The notes under the pieces were generated by a model. That model did no database searches and was not told the origin of the DNA. It worked only from the letters and a program-made list of their open reading frames with translations. Below, one piece after another: positions 57,392 through 64,000 of a stretch of 64,000 nt of DNA. The DNA lies in NCBI RefSeq assembly GCF_026339955.1, contig NZ_JAPEPW010000001.1, positions 7,027,001 through 7,091,000 of the forward strand, given 5' to 3'. Numbering within the stretch: position 1 is the stretch's first letter; every line of letters starts with the position of its first letter. The translations under genes and the position numbers were made by a program. Source of the DNA: Streptomyces sp. NBC_01549. GTDB lineage: Bacteria; Actinomycetota; Actinomycetes; Streptomycetales; Streptomycetaceae.

Positions 57392-58429
57392 TTAGGACAC
57401 CACGTCCCGGGGCGGCTTGCCCGCCACGAAGTCGGCGGCGTTCTGGACCGCCGCCAGCGCGATCCGTACGAGCGTCTCGCGCGTGACGCCCGCGACATGC
57501 GGCGACAGCACCACGTTCGGGGACTTGAGCAACCGCAGGGCCGCGGTGGGAGGTTCGGGGTCGAAGACGTCGATTCCCGCCCCGGCCAGGGCGCCCGCCT
57601 CGAGCGCGTCCGCGAGGGCGTCCTGGTCGATCAGGGCGCCCCGCGAGGTGTTGACCACGAACGCGGTCGGCTTGAGGAGCGCGAGCCGCTCGGCGTTCAG
57701 AAGATGCCGTGTCTCCTCGGTGAGCGGTGCGTGCAGCGTGACGTAGTCCGACGTGCGCAGCAGTTCGTCGAGTTCGACATGGCGGGCGCCGCCGAGCCGC
57801 GCCTCGGCCTCCGCGCCGACGGACTGCGGACCGGCGTACACGATGCTCATGTCGAACGCGACCGCGCGCCGGGCGACTTCCTCGCCGATGTGGCCGAGCC
57901 CGACGATGCCGAGGGTCTTGCCGGACAGCTCGGTGACGGAACGCTGCAGCCGCGGCAGCGCCCAGTCGGCGTCGACGAGCGCGGTGTGCGCCGGGATCAG
58001 TTGCTTGGCGAGGGCCAGCATGAGGGCGAAGGTCTGCTCGGCCACGTTCTGCTTCTCGGCGCCGCTGGAGCCGATGTTGCACACCGGCACACCCTGCGCG
58101 CGGGCGGCGTCCAGGTCGACGTAGTCGAAACCGTGGCTCGCGCACTGGATCAGTTCCAAGTCCGGTGCGGTGGCGAGGTGTTCGGCGGTCACCGGGCCGA
58201 GCCCCGTGATGATGACATGGGCCTCGCGCAGTGCGGCCGGGTCCTCGTCGGTCGTCTCCACGACGGTGACGCGGGCCTCGCCGGGGAAGACGGTGGCGAG
58301 CGCGGCACCGGCGGTGCGCCCGCCGACGTGGGGCGAGACCACGGCCAGAACGTTCTTCGCCACCGCGGCGACCGTCGTGTCGGTCGTGTCGGTCATGTGA
58401 GCCGTGTCGGTCGTGTTGGTCGTGCTCAT
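57392..58429 (-). CDS. D-isomer-specific 2-hydroxyacid dehydrogenase
   Basis: The 345-residue enzyme has the NAD-binding core (LGIVGLGHIGEEVARRAVAFD) and catalytic sites TSRGALIDQDAL (Arg) and DVFDPEPP (Glu) and SPHVAG (His). It interconverts a 2-hydroxyacid and a 2-oxoacid. The N-terminus (STTNTTDTAHMTDTTDTT) is a low-complexity repeat encoded by tandem GTCGGTCGT units, and ATG 58396 is a possible later start. It overlaps the FMN oxidase gene stop by four bases (ATGA), so the two are a unit on lactate-like substrates. Confidence 0.88.
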   Translation of the reverse strand: MSTTNTTDTAHMTDTTDTTVAAVAKNVLAVVSPHVGGRTAGAALATVFPGEARVTVVETTDEDPAALREAHVIITGLGPVTAEHLATAPDLELIQCASHGFDYVDLDAARAQGVPVCNIGSSGAEKQNVAEQTFALMLALAKQLIPAHTALVDADWALPRLQRSVTELSGKTLGIVGLGHIGEEVARRAVAFDMSIVYAGPQSVGAEAEARLGGARHVELDELLRTSDYVTLHAPLTEETRHLLNAERLALLKPTAFVVNTSRGALIDQDALADALEAGALAGAGIDVFDPEPPTAALRLLKSPNVVLSPHVAGVTRETLVRIALAAVQNAADFVAGKPPRDVVS

Positions 58430-59595
58430 GCGGTTTCCTCGATCAGATCGTCGGGGCCGAGGCCGGCGGGGCGGGCGTGCCCGGACAGGGCGAGGGTCAG
58501 GTCGAACTCGGCGAGCAGGCAGCGGACTACGTGCTCGACGCCCGCCTGTCCGTCCAGGCCCAGCCCATAGGCGTACGGGCGTCCCACGAGTACGGCCCGC
58601 GCGCCGAGCGCGAGCGCCTTGAAGATGTCGTCGCCGGTGCGGATGCCGCTGTCGAACAGGACGGTCAGCCGCTCGCCGACCGCCTCGACCACGCGCGGCA
58701 GCGCATCGGCCGCCGCCACCGACCCCGCCACCTGTCGGCCGCCGTGGTTGGAGACGACCACGCCGTCCATCCCGGCGTCGGCGGCGCGGCGGGCGTCGTC
58801 CGGGTGCAGGATGCCCTTGAGGACGATCGGCCCCTCCCAGTTCTCCCGCAGGAACGCCAGATCCGGCCAGGTCTTGCCCGGGTCCGCGAACATGCCGACG
58901 AAGTGCATCACGGCCGCGTTCGGGTCTTCGTGCACCGGCTTGGCCAGACCCGCCTGGAACGCCGGGTCGGAGAAGTAGTTCGCCGTGCCCACACCGTGCA
59001 GGAACGGCAGGTACGCCTGGTCGAGGTCGCGCGGGCGCCAGGCCAGCAGAGGAGTGTCGAGGGTGACGAACAGCGCGGTGTACCCCGCCGCCTTCGCACG
59101 GTTCAGGAAGCTGCGGGTGACCTCGCGGTCCTTCGCCCAGTACAGCTGGAACCAGCGCTCCGCCTCCCCCATCGCCTCCGCGACCTGCTCCATGGGCGTG
59201 CTGGACGCCGAGGACAGGATGTACGGGACGCCCTGCGCGGCGGCGGCCCGCGCGGCGGCGGACTCGGCGTCCGGATGCATGATCGACAGCACGCCCACGG
59301 GTGCGAGCGCCAGCGGTGCGGGCAGGGCGCGCCCCAACACCTCCACGGACAGGTCGCGTTCGTGTACGTCGCGCAGCATGCGCGGCACGATCCGGCGCCG
59401 GTCGAGGGCGGCCCGGTTGGCCCGGGCGGTGCTGCCGTTGCCCGCGCTGCCCGCCACATAGCCGACCGGACCGGGCCCGAGCCGCTGCTCGGTGAGCTCC
59501 TCCAGCCGGGTCAGATCGGTGGGCAGCCGCGGTACGGCGCCCGTCATTCCGTTCAGATAGATCTCGTACTGGAAGTCGGCCCAATGCTTAGCCAT
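58426..59595 (-). CDS. FMN-dependent alpha-hydroxyacid oxidase (lactate 2-monooxygenase-like)
   Basis: The 389-residue protein has the glycolate-oxidase TIM barrel: LALAPVGVLSIMHPDAE, VSNHGGRQVAGSVAAADALP with the His-Gly-Gly-Arg site, FDSGIRTGDDIFKALALGARAVLVGRPY. It is most like lactate 2-monooxygenases, which oxidise L-lactate or a related hydroxyacid. It is coupled to the downstream dehydrogenase, and PucR is divergent 113 bases away. GGCGGGA precedes the ATG at 59595. Confidence 0.87.
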   Translation of the reverse strand: MAKHWADFQYEIYLNGMTGAVPRLPTDLTRLEELTEQRLGPGPVGYVAGSAGNGSTARANRAALDRRRIVPRMLRDVHERDLSVEVLGRALPAPLALAPVGVLSIMHPDAESAAARAAAAQGVPYILSSASSTPMEQVAEAMGEAERWFQLYWAKDREVTRSFLNRAKAAGYTALFVTLDTPLLAWRPRDLDQAYLPFLHGVGTANYFSDPAFQAGLAKPVHEDPNAAVMHFVGMFADPGKTWPDLAFLRENWEGPIVLKGILHPDDARRAADAGMDGVVVSNHGGRQVAGSVAAADALPRVVEAVGERLTVLFDSGIRTGDDIFKALALGARAVLVGRPYAYGLGLDGQAGVEHVVRCLLAEFDLTLALSGHARPAGLGPDDLIEETA

Positions 59596-59708
59596 CCGTA
59601 CGTCCCGCCTCTCGTCCCTGAGACCGCGCTGTACGCCGTCGATCCTGGCGAAGGTGACAAGGGCCGTCCACTGTGGTGCGCACATCGCGCGGCTGGGATC
59701 ATCACCCT

Positions 59709-60887
59709 GTGACAAGTCAGCCCGTTGCCGCAAGGGAACACGTCCGGCAGGAGATGCTCGCCGATCCACGCTTGGTGGCGGCGATCGTCTCGGCGGTCCA
59801 CGAACATGTCCCGGTGTACGCCGCGCTGGACGACAGCCGGCTGCCGGAGGTACGGGCCATCGCGGCCTGGGGGCTGGAGCGGCTCCTCCACCTGTGGGTC
59901 ACCGACGGCACCCTCGATCCGTCAGACCTGCGGCGCCTGCGAGGCATCGCGGCGGCCCGCGCGGCGGACGGGCGGCCCGTGCAGGCGGTGCTGCGGGCCT
60001 ACCGGGTGGCGGCGACCGTCCTCACCGACGAGATCGCGGCCCGCGCGCCCCGGCTCGCCGCCGCGGACGCCTTCGCCCTCTCCCGGATGCTGCTGACCGC
60101 GCTCGACACCCTCTCCGAGGAGATGACCACGGCCTACGCCGCCACGGACGAGGACCTCGCGGCGGACCGCGACCGGGCGCTGCGGCTGCTGCTCGACGAC
60201 CTGATCGCCGGGCGGCACGCCTCGGTGGGTGCGCTGAGCGATCGGTCGGCCCGGCTGGGGGTCCAACTCCCTGACCCCTACTGTCTGCTGGTGGCCGAGC
60301 CGGTGGGTACGGAGCGCCCCGACATGGCGCTCGACGCGGCGACGGGGCTGCTCGACGCGTTGGCCGTTCCGGGCGACGAGGCCGCCTCGACCGCGACGGT
60401 ACGGGGCTCCCGTGCCGTGCTGTTGCTGCCGGGCGCGGCCGCCGCCGGGGCGGGAACCGTGTTGGGTGCGCGGTCCTGGCGGGGCTGTGCGATCACCGGG
60501 GAGAGTCTGGACCGGGTCGCCGTGGCGTATCGGCTCGCCGCCGACGCCCTCGACACGGCGCCCGGCCATGCCCACCGGGCGGGGCGTGTCCTCACCGACG
60601 CGGACGCCCATGTCCTCGCCCTGCTCGCCGGGCACGCGGCCGCCGCGCCGGACCACGTCGCCCGCCTGGTCCTCGGTCCGCTCACCGACCCGGGGCAGCG
60701 GCATCTCATGGATGCGCTCACCGCGTACATCGACACCGGCTCGGCGAATGCCGCCGCGCGAGCGCTCCATCTGCACGCGCAGTCCCTGCGCTACCGGCTG
60801 CGCCGCATCCACGCCCTGACGTCCCGTGACCCCCGAGACCCCTGGCAACGCCTCACCCTGGACATCGCCCGCACGATCAGGCCATAG
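59709..60887 (+). CDS. PucR/CdaR-family regulator
   Basis: The 392-residue protein has an N-terminal helical sensor, a middle GGDEF-like part and a C-terminal PucR helix-turn-helix (HLMDALTAYIDTGSANAAARALHLHAQSLRYRLRRIHALT). Regulators of this kind respond to purine degradation intermediates or hydroxyacids. It diverges from the oxidase-dehydrogenase unit, its likely target. GATCAT six bases before the GTG at 59709 might be a leaderless -10 box. Confidence 0.88.
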   Translation: MTSQPVAAREHVRQEMLADPRLVAAIVSAVHEHVPVYAALDDSRLPEVRAIAAWGLERLLHLWVTDGTLDPSDLRRLRGIAAARAADGRPVQAVLRAYRVAATVLTDEIAARAPRLAAADAFALSRMLLTALDTLSEEMTTAYAATDEDLAADRDRALRLLLDDLIAGRHASVGALSDRSARLGVQLPDPYCLLVAEPVGTERPDMALDAATGLLDALAVPGDEAASTATVRGSRAVLLLPGAAAAGAGTVLGARSWRGCAITGESLDRVAVAYRLAADALDTAPGHAHRAGRVLTDADAHVLALLAGHAAAAPDHVARLVLGPLTDPGQRHLMDALTAYIDTGSANAAARALHLHAQSLRYRLRRIHALTSRDPRDPWQRLTLDIARTIRP

Positions 60888-60920
60888 TCCCTCGCCCCCG
60901 CCGCCCCTACCCGTCCCATC

Positions 60921-61110
60921 CCCGGGGGCCGCGCCCCTGCACCCGTACCGCCCGAAAGGTTCGTCCTCAAGCGCCGGACAGGCTGAGTGATGCGCGCCGG
61001 GGTGGGTTCGGTGCGCCCTCCGGGCCCGTCTTCGAACGCCGGACGGCCCCGGGCTTCTAGGGGCGCGGGGAACTGCGCGACCAGCCCCCACCCGCCCGCA
61101 CCCGACGAAC
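60921..61110. repeat. Dispersed Streptomyces intergenic repeat
   Basis: This stretch has the familiar form CCCGAAAGGTTCGTCCTCAA, then GCGCCGGACAGGCTGA, a second related copy (GTCTTCGAACGCCGGACGG), and GGGGCGCGGGGAACTGCGCG followed by ACCAGCCCCCAC. I recognise it as a sequence that recurs in intergenic regions of many Streptomyces genomes. It is strongly able to fold and may act as a terminator. The two internal copies (60962-60984 and 61028-61050) are 66 bases apart. Confidence 0.75.
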
Positions 61111-61151
61111 GTAGCCGATGAACGCATCCGACTAACGCCCCCAGGTAGGGA

Positions 61152-61835
61152 CTACCGTGCGCGGGGCGTGACGCGGGCCGTCGCCCGGACCGGGCCCCCA
61201 TCCGCGCCGGCGAGGCGCATCGGGAACAGGAAGGCCTCGATCGAACATCCCGCGGCCTGCGCGTCCGCGACGCCGCCGAGCCCGGTCAGGTTCTCGGCGA
61301 TCACACCCCCCGCACCGCACAGCACCCGGTGAGAGGGAAGATCCGCGGGTCCGGTCGGGTCGACGCTCAGCGCGTCGATCCCGACGGTGAGGCAACCCGC
61401 CGCGACCACGGCCTCCGCCGCCTCGGGCGTGAGCCAGGGGTGGCCGAGGTAGTCCTCGGTTCCCCAGTGCCGCGACCACCCGGTGGCCAGCAGCAGGATC
61501 GAGCCGGGCCGCAGCAGGCCCAGGGCGGAGGTGAGCAGGTCGGGAGTGATCGGTGCCCGCGCGGGCAGACCGCGGACGTCGGCGACGACCGCCGGCCCCG
61601 CGAACCGCTCCAGCGGCAGATCGTCCAGCGTGGGCCACGCCTCGTCCACGTGGTACGGCGCGTCGACATGCGTCCCGGACTGCGAGCCCATGTGCAGCCG
61701 AAGGACGTTCACGCCGTGCTCGGCGACCCGCAGCGCCCTGGAGACCTCCACCTCCGGGTCACCGGGGTAGACGGGCATCCCGGTGACCACGGGCACGGAC
61801 AGGTCGAGCCAGCCCTCCATCAGCGCATCAGCCAT
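61152..61835 (-). CDS. Cyclase-family metal-dependent hydrolase
   Basis: The 227-residue protein is of the kynurenine-formamidase/cyclase family (PF04199-like) with the metal motif SGTHVDAPYH near residue 58, LLLATGWSRHWG and GIDALSVDPTG. The family hydrolyses formamides or cyclic amides. It follows the NCS1 transporter gene by seven bases, so both would work on one nucleobase- or hydantoin-like compound. Starts ATG 61835 and 61820 both exist because of a 15-bp tandem repeat in the gene start; 61835 is closer to the transporter stop. Confidence 0.88.
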   Translation of the reverse strand: MADALMEGWLDLSVPVVTGMPVYPGDPEVEVSRALRVAEHGVNVLRLHMGSQSGTHVDAPYHVDEAWPTLDDLPLERFAGPAVVADVRGLPARAPITPDLLTSALGLLRPGSILLLATGWSRHWGTEDYLGHPWLTPEAAEAVVAAGCLTVGIDALSVDPTGPADLPSHRVLCGAGGVIAENLTGLGGVADAQAAGCSIEAFLFPMRLAGADGGPVRATARVTPRAR

Positions 61836-61842
61836 CAGCGCA

Positions 61843-63426
61843 TCAACCGCCTTCGACCGCGAGGGCCGCGGGCGTGCCCTCGCTCTCCGTACCGGGACCG
61901 GTGATCGGTGGCACCGGCACGTCGATCGTACGGGCCAGCCGCGGGCCCTCGGGCCCGTACACCGCCCGGGGTTCGGGGAACAGTCGCAGCATCGCCAGGT
62001 ACAGCACGGCGGCGACGGCCAGTGACAGCGGCAGGCTGATGTCGATGCCGTTCGCGAGGTCGCCCAGCGGTCCGACGAACTGGCCGGGGATGTTGGTGAA
62101 CAGCACACCGACCACGGCGCCCACCCACCAGGCCGTCATGCCGCGCCAGTTCCAGCCGTGCGTGAACCAGTAACGGCCGCCGCGCTGACGGCGGTTGAAG
62201 ACCTGGAGCGCGTCCGGGTCGTACCAGCCGCGCCGGGTGTAGAACCCGAGCATCATCACGACCATCCAGGGCGTGGTGCAGGTGATGATCATCGTGGCGA
62301 ACGTCGAGATGGACTGCACCAGGTTGAAGCCGAAACGGCCGATGAAGATGAACGCGATCGACAGGACTCCGACCAGGATCGTCGCCTGGACCCGCGACAG
62401 CTTCGGGAACACCGACGAGAAGTCGAGCCCGGTGCCGTACAAGGACGTCGTGCCGGTCGACATGCCGCCGATCAGCGCGAGCAGACACACCGGGAGGAAG
62501 AACCAGCTCGGTGAGATGGCCAGCAGGCCGCCCACGAAGTCGGGGGCCGCCGGGTCGACGTACTTCGGCGCCTTGGCCGCGATGATGCTCGCGGTCGCGA
62601 GCCCGAAGACGAACGGCAGCAGGGTCGCGATCTGGGACAGGAAGGCGGCTCCGACGACCTTGCGGCGCGGCGTGTTCGCCGGGATGTAGCGCGACCAGTC
62701 GCCCAGGAACGCGCCGAAGGACACCGGGTTCGACAGCACGATCAGCGCCGAGCCGATGAAGGAGGGCCAGAACAGCGCCTGCGTCGCCGAGTCGGCCGAG
62801 GCAGTGAAGGCGCCGGCGTACGAGGGATCGAAGTCACCGGCGAAGGCGATCGCGCCGAGCAGGAAGAGCAGGGTCGCCGAGGTCACCGCGATCTTGTTGA
62901 CGAACAGCATGAACCGGAACCCGTACACGCACACCGCGAGCACCAGGCAGCCGAAGAGCGCGTACGCGACCACGTACGACAGATCGTTCTGCTCGAGTCC
63001 GAACAGCCGGTGCGCGCCGCCGACCAGGGCGTCGCCGGAGCTCCACACCGAGATCGAGAAGAAGGCGACGGCCGTGAGCAGCGACAGGAAGGAGCCGACG
63101 ACCCGTCCGTGCACACCGAGGTGGGCGGAGGAGGCGACCGCGTTGTTGGTGCCGTTGACCGGGCCGAACATCGCCATCGGGCACAGGATCAGCGCGCCGA
63201 CGACGACTCCGAGGAGGGTGGCCGCGAGCCCCTGCCAGAAGGAGAGGCCGAAGAGGATGGGGAAGGCCCCGAGGACGCAGGTGGAGAAGGTGTTCGCACC
63301 GCCGAAGGCGACTCTGAACAGGTCGAGCGGCGACGCGGTGCGGTCCGCGTCGGGGATGCGCTCGACGCCGTAGGTCTCTACCTCGGTGAGAGACGGAGAC
63401 GACGTGGCGGGGGAGTTCTCGGACAA
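61843..63426 (-). CDS. NCS1-family nucleobase:cation symporter
   Basis: The 527-residue protein has 12 membrane segments and the NCS1 markers FRVAFGGANTFSTCVLG, GTNNAVASSAHLGVHGR, LSNPVSFGAFLGDWSRYIP (the conserved loop) and TGLDFSSVFP. It should bring in a purine, allantoin, hydantoin or cytosine with H+ or Na+. It forms an operon with the cyclase gene. An inverted repeat lies upstream at 63601. Confidence 0.9.
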   Translation of the reverse strand: MSENSPATSSPSLTEVETYGVERIPDADRTASPLDLFRVAFGGANTFSTCVLGAFPILFGLSFWQGLAATLLGVVVGALILCPMAMFGPVNGTNNAVASSAHLGVHGRVVGSFLSLLTAVAFFSISVWSSGDALVGGAHRLFGLEQNDLSYVVAYALFGCLVLAVCVYGFRFMLFVNKIAVTSATLLFLLGAIAFAGDFDPSYAGAFTASADSATQALFWPSFIGSALIVLSNPVSFGAFLGDWSRYIPANTPRRKVVGAAFLSQIATLLPFVFGLATASIIAAKAPKYVDPAAPDFVGGLLAISPSWFFLPVCLLALIGGMSTGTTSLYGTGLDFSSVFPKLSRVQATILVGVLSIAFIFIGRFGFNLVQSISTFATMIITCTTPWMVVMMLGFYTRRGWYDPDALQVFNRRQRGGRYWFTHGWNWRGMTAWWVGAVVGVLFTNIPGQFVGPLGDLANGIDISLPLSLAVAAVLYLAMLRLFPEPRAVYGPEGPRLARTIDVPVPPITGPGTESEGTPAALAVEGG

Positions 63427-63600
63427 GGGGGTGCTCCAGCGAAGTGCCTGGGCCCGGACGCGGGCGATGGAGCGCGTGATGGCGCGAGGGGAGAACGGTC
63501 CCGCTGTCGCCGCTGGGATGTGCGGTGGGAGCGGAAGCCGTCCTTGGGAGGTCTGCCGACGCTAAGGCCGGGTCGGTGACCTGCGCCAGAAGGTAAAACG

Positions 63601-63637
63601 TCCACCTTGCGTGCCCGAGGTGGAACATTCGTCCATT
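63601..63637 (-). promoter_or_regulatory. Inverted repeat upstream of the NCS1 gene
   Basis: TCCACCT (63601-63607) and AGGTGGA (63618-63624) form a perfect 7-bp inverted repeat with a 10-base loop, and a related CGTCCATT follows at 63630. It could be a regulator site for the NCS1-cyclase operon or a hairpin after the neighbouring PPOX gene, which ends at 63657. Confidence 0.4.
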
Positions 63638-63656
63638 GCGGGGAGTGCCCGGTGGC

Positions 63657-64000
63657 TCAGCTCTCCGGGTACGGCTGGGGCGCGGCGCGCCATCCCTGCC
63701 ACCGGTGGACGGTGACGGCGATCACCGGACCGTCTGGCGGCCGCCGGCGGTACGGCGCGTACTTGTCGCGCAGCAGGGCGATCGCCGCGGGGTACTCGCC
63801 CGGTGTGCCGGGCGGCAGGACGCGGGCGTCACCGTCCGCCCGTACCCACCACAGCCGGTCCCAGTCCTCGTCGTAGGCATCGACGAGGAGGCACACGGCC
63901 GGGTGGGCGGCGATGTTGCGCAGTCGCCGCAGCCGCTGTGACCTCTTGGGTTTGTGGTCGACGGCGGTGACGAGCTCACCGCCGCGCGCCGCGAAGACGA
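63657..64000 (-). CDS. PPOX-class F420-dependent oxidoreductase, 5' end beyond window
   Basis: The visible 113 C-terminal residues (VFAARGGELVTAVDHKPKRS, RLRRLRNIAAHPAVCLLVDA, YDEDWDRLWWVRADGDARVL, ending APQPYPES) match the split-barrel PPOX family related to mycobacterial Rv0121c, which binds F420 or FMN. The 5' part lies past position 64000. It is on the minus strand ahead of the NCS1 operon. Confidence 0.8.
   Translation of the reverse strand, partial: VFAARGGELVTAVDHKPKRSQRLRRLRNIAAHPAVCLLVDAYDEDWDRLWWVRADGDARVLPPGTPGEYPAAIALLRDKYAPYRRRPPDGPVIAVTVHRWQGWRAAPQPYPES

Overview
The window looks like a stretch of Streptomyces chromosome. Base composition is very GC-rich with G/C at third codon positions, GTG starts are common, neighbouring genes are often fused by 4-base stop/start overlaps (GTGA or ATGA), and the gene families are typical of the genus: CYP105-like P450 plus 3Fe-4S ferredoxin, DUF4235, VanZ, DUF4230, GlxA-type AraC regulators, ECF41 sigma factor, SpoIIE-type phosphatases and CBM13-bearing hydrolases. 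I see no rRNA, tRNA, CRISPR array or prophage.

Layout. 1-4.8 kb: PHP-domain protein, a small leaderless gene, a coupled trio of secreted proteins (two I36-inhibitor-like proteins around a lipoprotein), a tandem-repeat plus hairpin terminator, VanZ and DUF4230 proteins. 5-16.4 kb: carbohydrate island. On the minus strand lie a GH51 arabinofuranosidase and a GH2 beta-galactosidase. On the plus strand, from one strong promoter, run a solute-binding lipoprotein, two ABC permeases, 5-dehydro-4-deoxyglucarate dehydratase, a glucarate-dehydratase-like enolase and an unrecognised 402-residue protein. The inferred job is uptake and hydrolysis of an arabinose/galactose/uronate-containing plant glycan and conversion of aldarate to 2-oxoglutarate semialdehyde. 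16.6-19.2 kb: an atypical PRPP synthetase and a secreted GH16-CBM13 glucanase. 19.3-24.6 kb: STAS protein, MarR regulator with two palindromic operators, a truncated alcohol dehydrogenase, a quinone oxidoreductase/GlxA divergent pair, a lipoprotein and a TetR-DUF1304 pair.

25-35 kb: amidohydrolase with an APC permease broken by a nonsense codon and a probable frameshift, several TetR regulators with visible operators, flavin/F420 small enzymes, LysE exporter, P450-ferredoxin pair. 35-43.7 kb: flavoprotein, GT39 glycosyltransferase and GH114 lipoprotein (probably ATT start), F420-dependent-type reductase, hydrolase, phytanoyl-CoA-type dioxygenase with divergent AraC regulator, UspA protein and ArsB/SLC13-type transporter. 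43.8-46.6 kb: an N-terminally truncated SpoIIE/HATPase protein next to an IS605/IS1341-type element whose tnpB carries an in-frame amber codon and which also holds a ribbon-helix-helix gene.

46.6-54.8 kb: Tat-exported GH2 enzyme overlapping antisense (90 bp) with a stand-alone cytochrome b gene that is coupled to an ECF41 sigma factor; then a DHA2-type efflux pump coupled to a hemerythrin-like protein. 55.4-57.4 kb: a one-piece membrane protein with sigma-factor-like, zinc-finger, transmembrane and ricin-lectin-like parts. 57.4-64 kb: 2-hydroxyacid dehydrogenase and FMN-dependent hydroxyacid oxidase with a divergent PucR-type regulator, a dispersed Streptomyces intergenic repeat, a metal-dependent cyclase with an NCS1 nucleobase transporter, and the 3' part of a PPOX/F420 oxidoreductase gene running off the end.

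The most unusual items are the sigma-like/lectin fusion, the cytochrome b-ECF41 pair with its direct-repeat promoter motif, the decayed TnpB element beside a truncated phosphatase, the doubly broken permease, the probable ATT start and the set of genes with a -10 box exactly six bases before the start codon. All functions are inferred from reading sequence; no database search was run.
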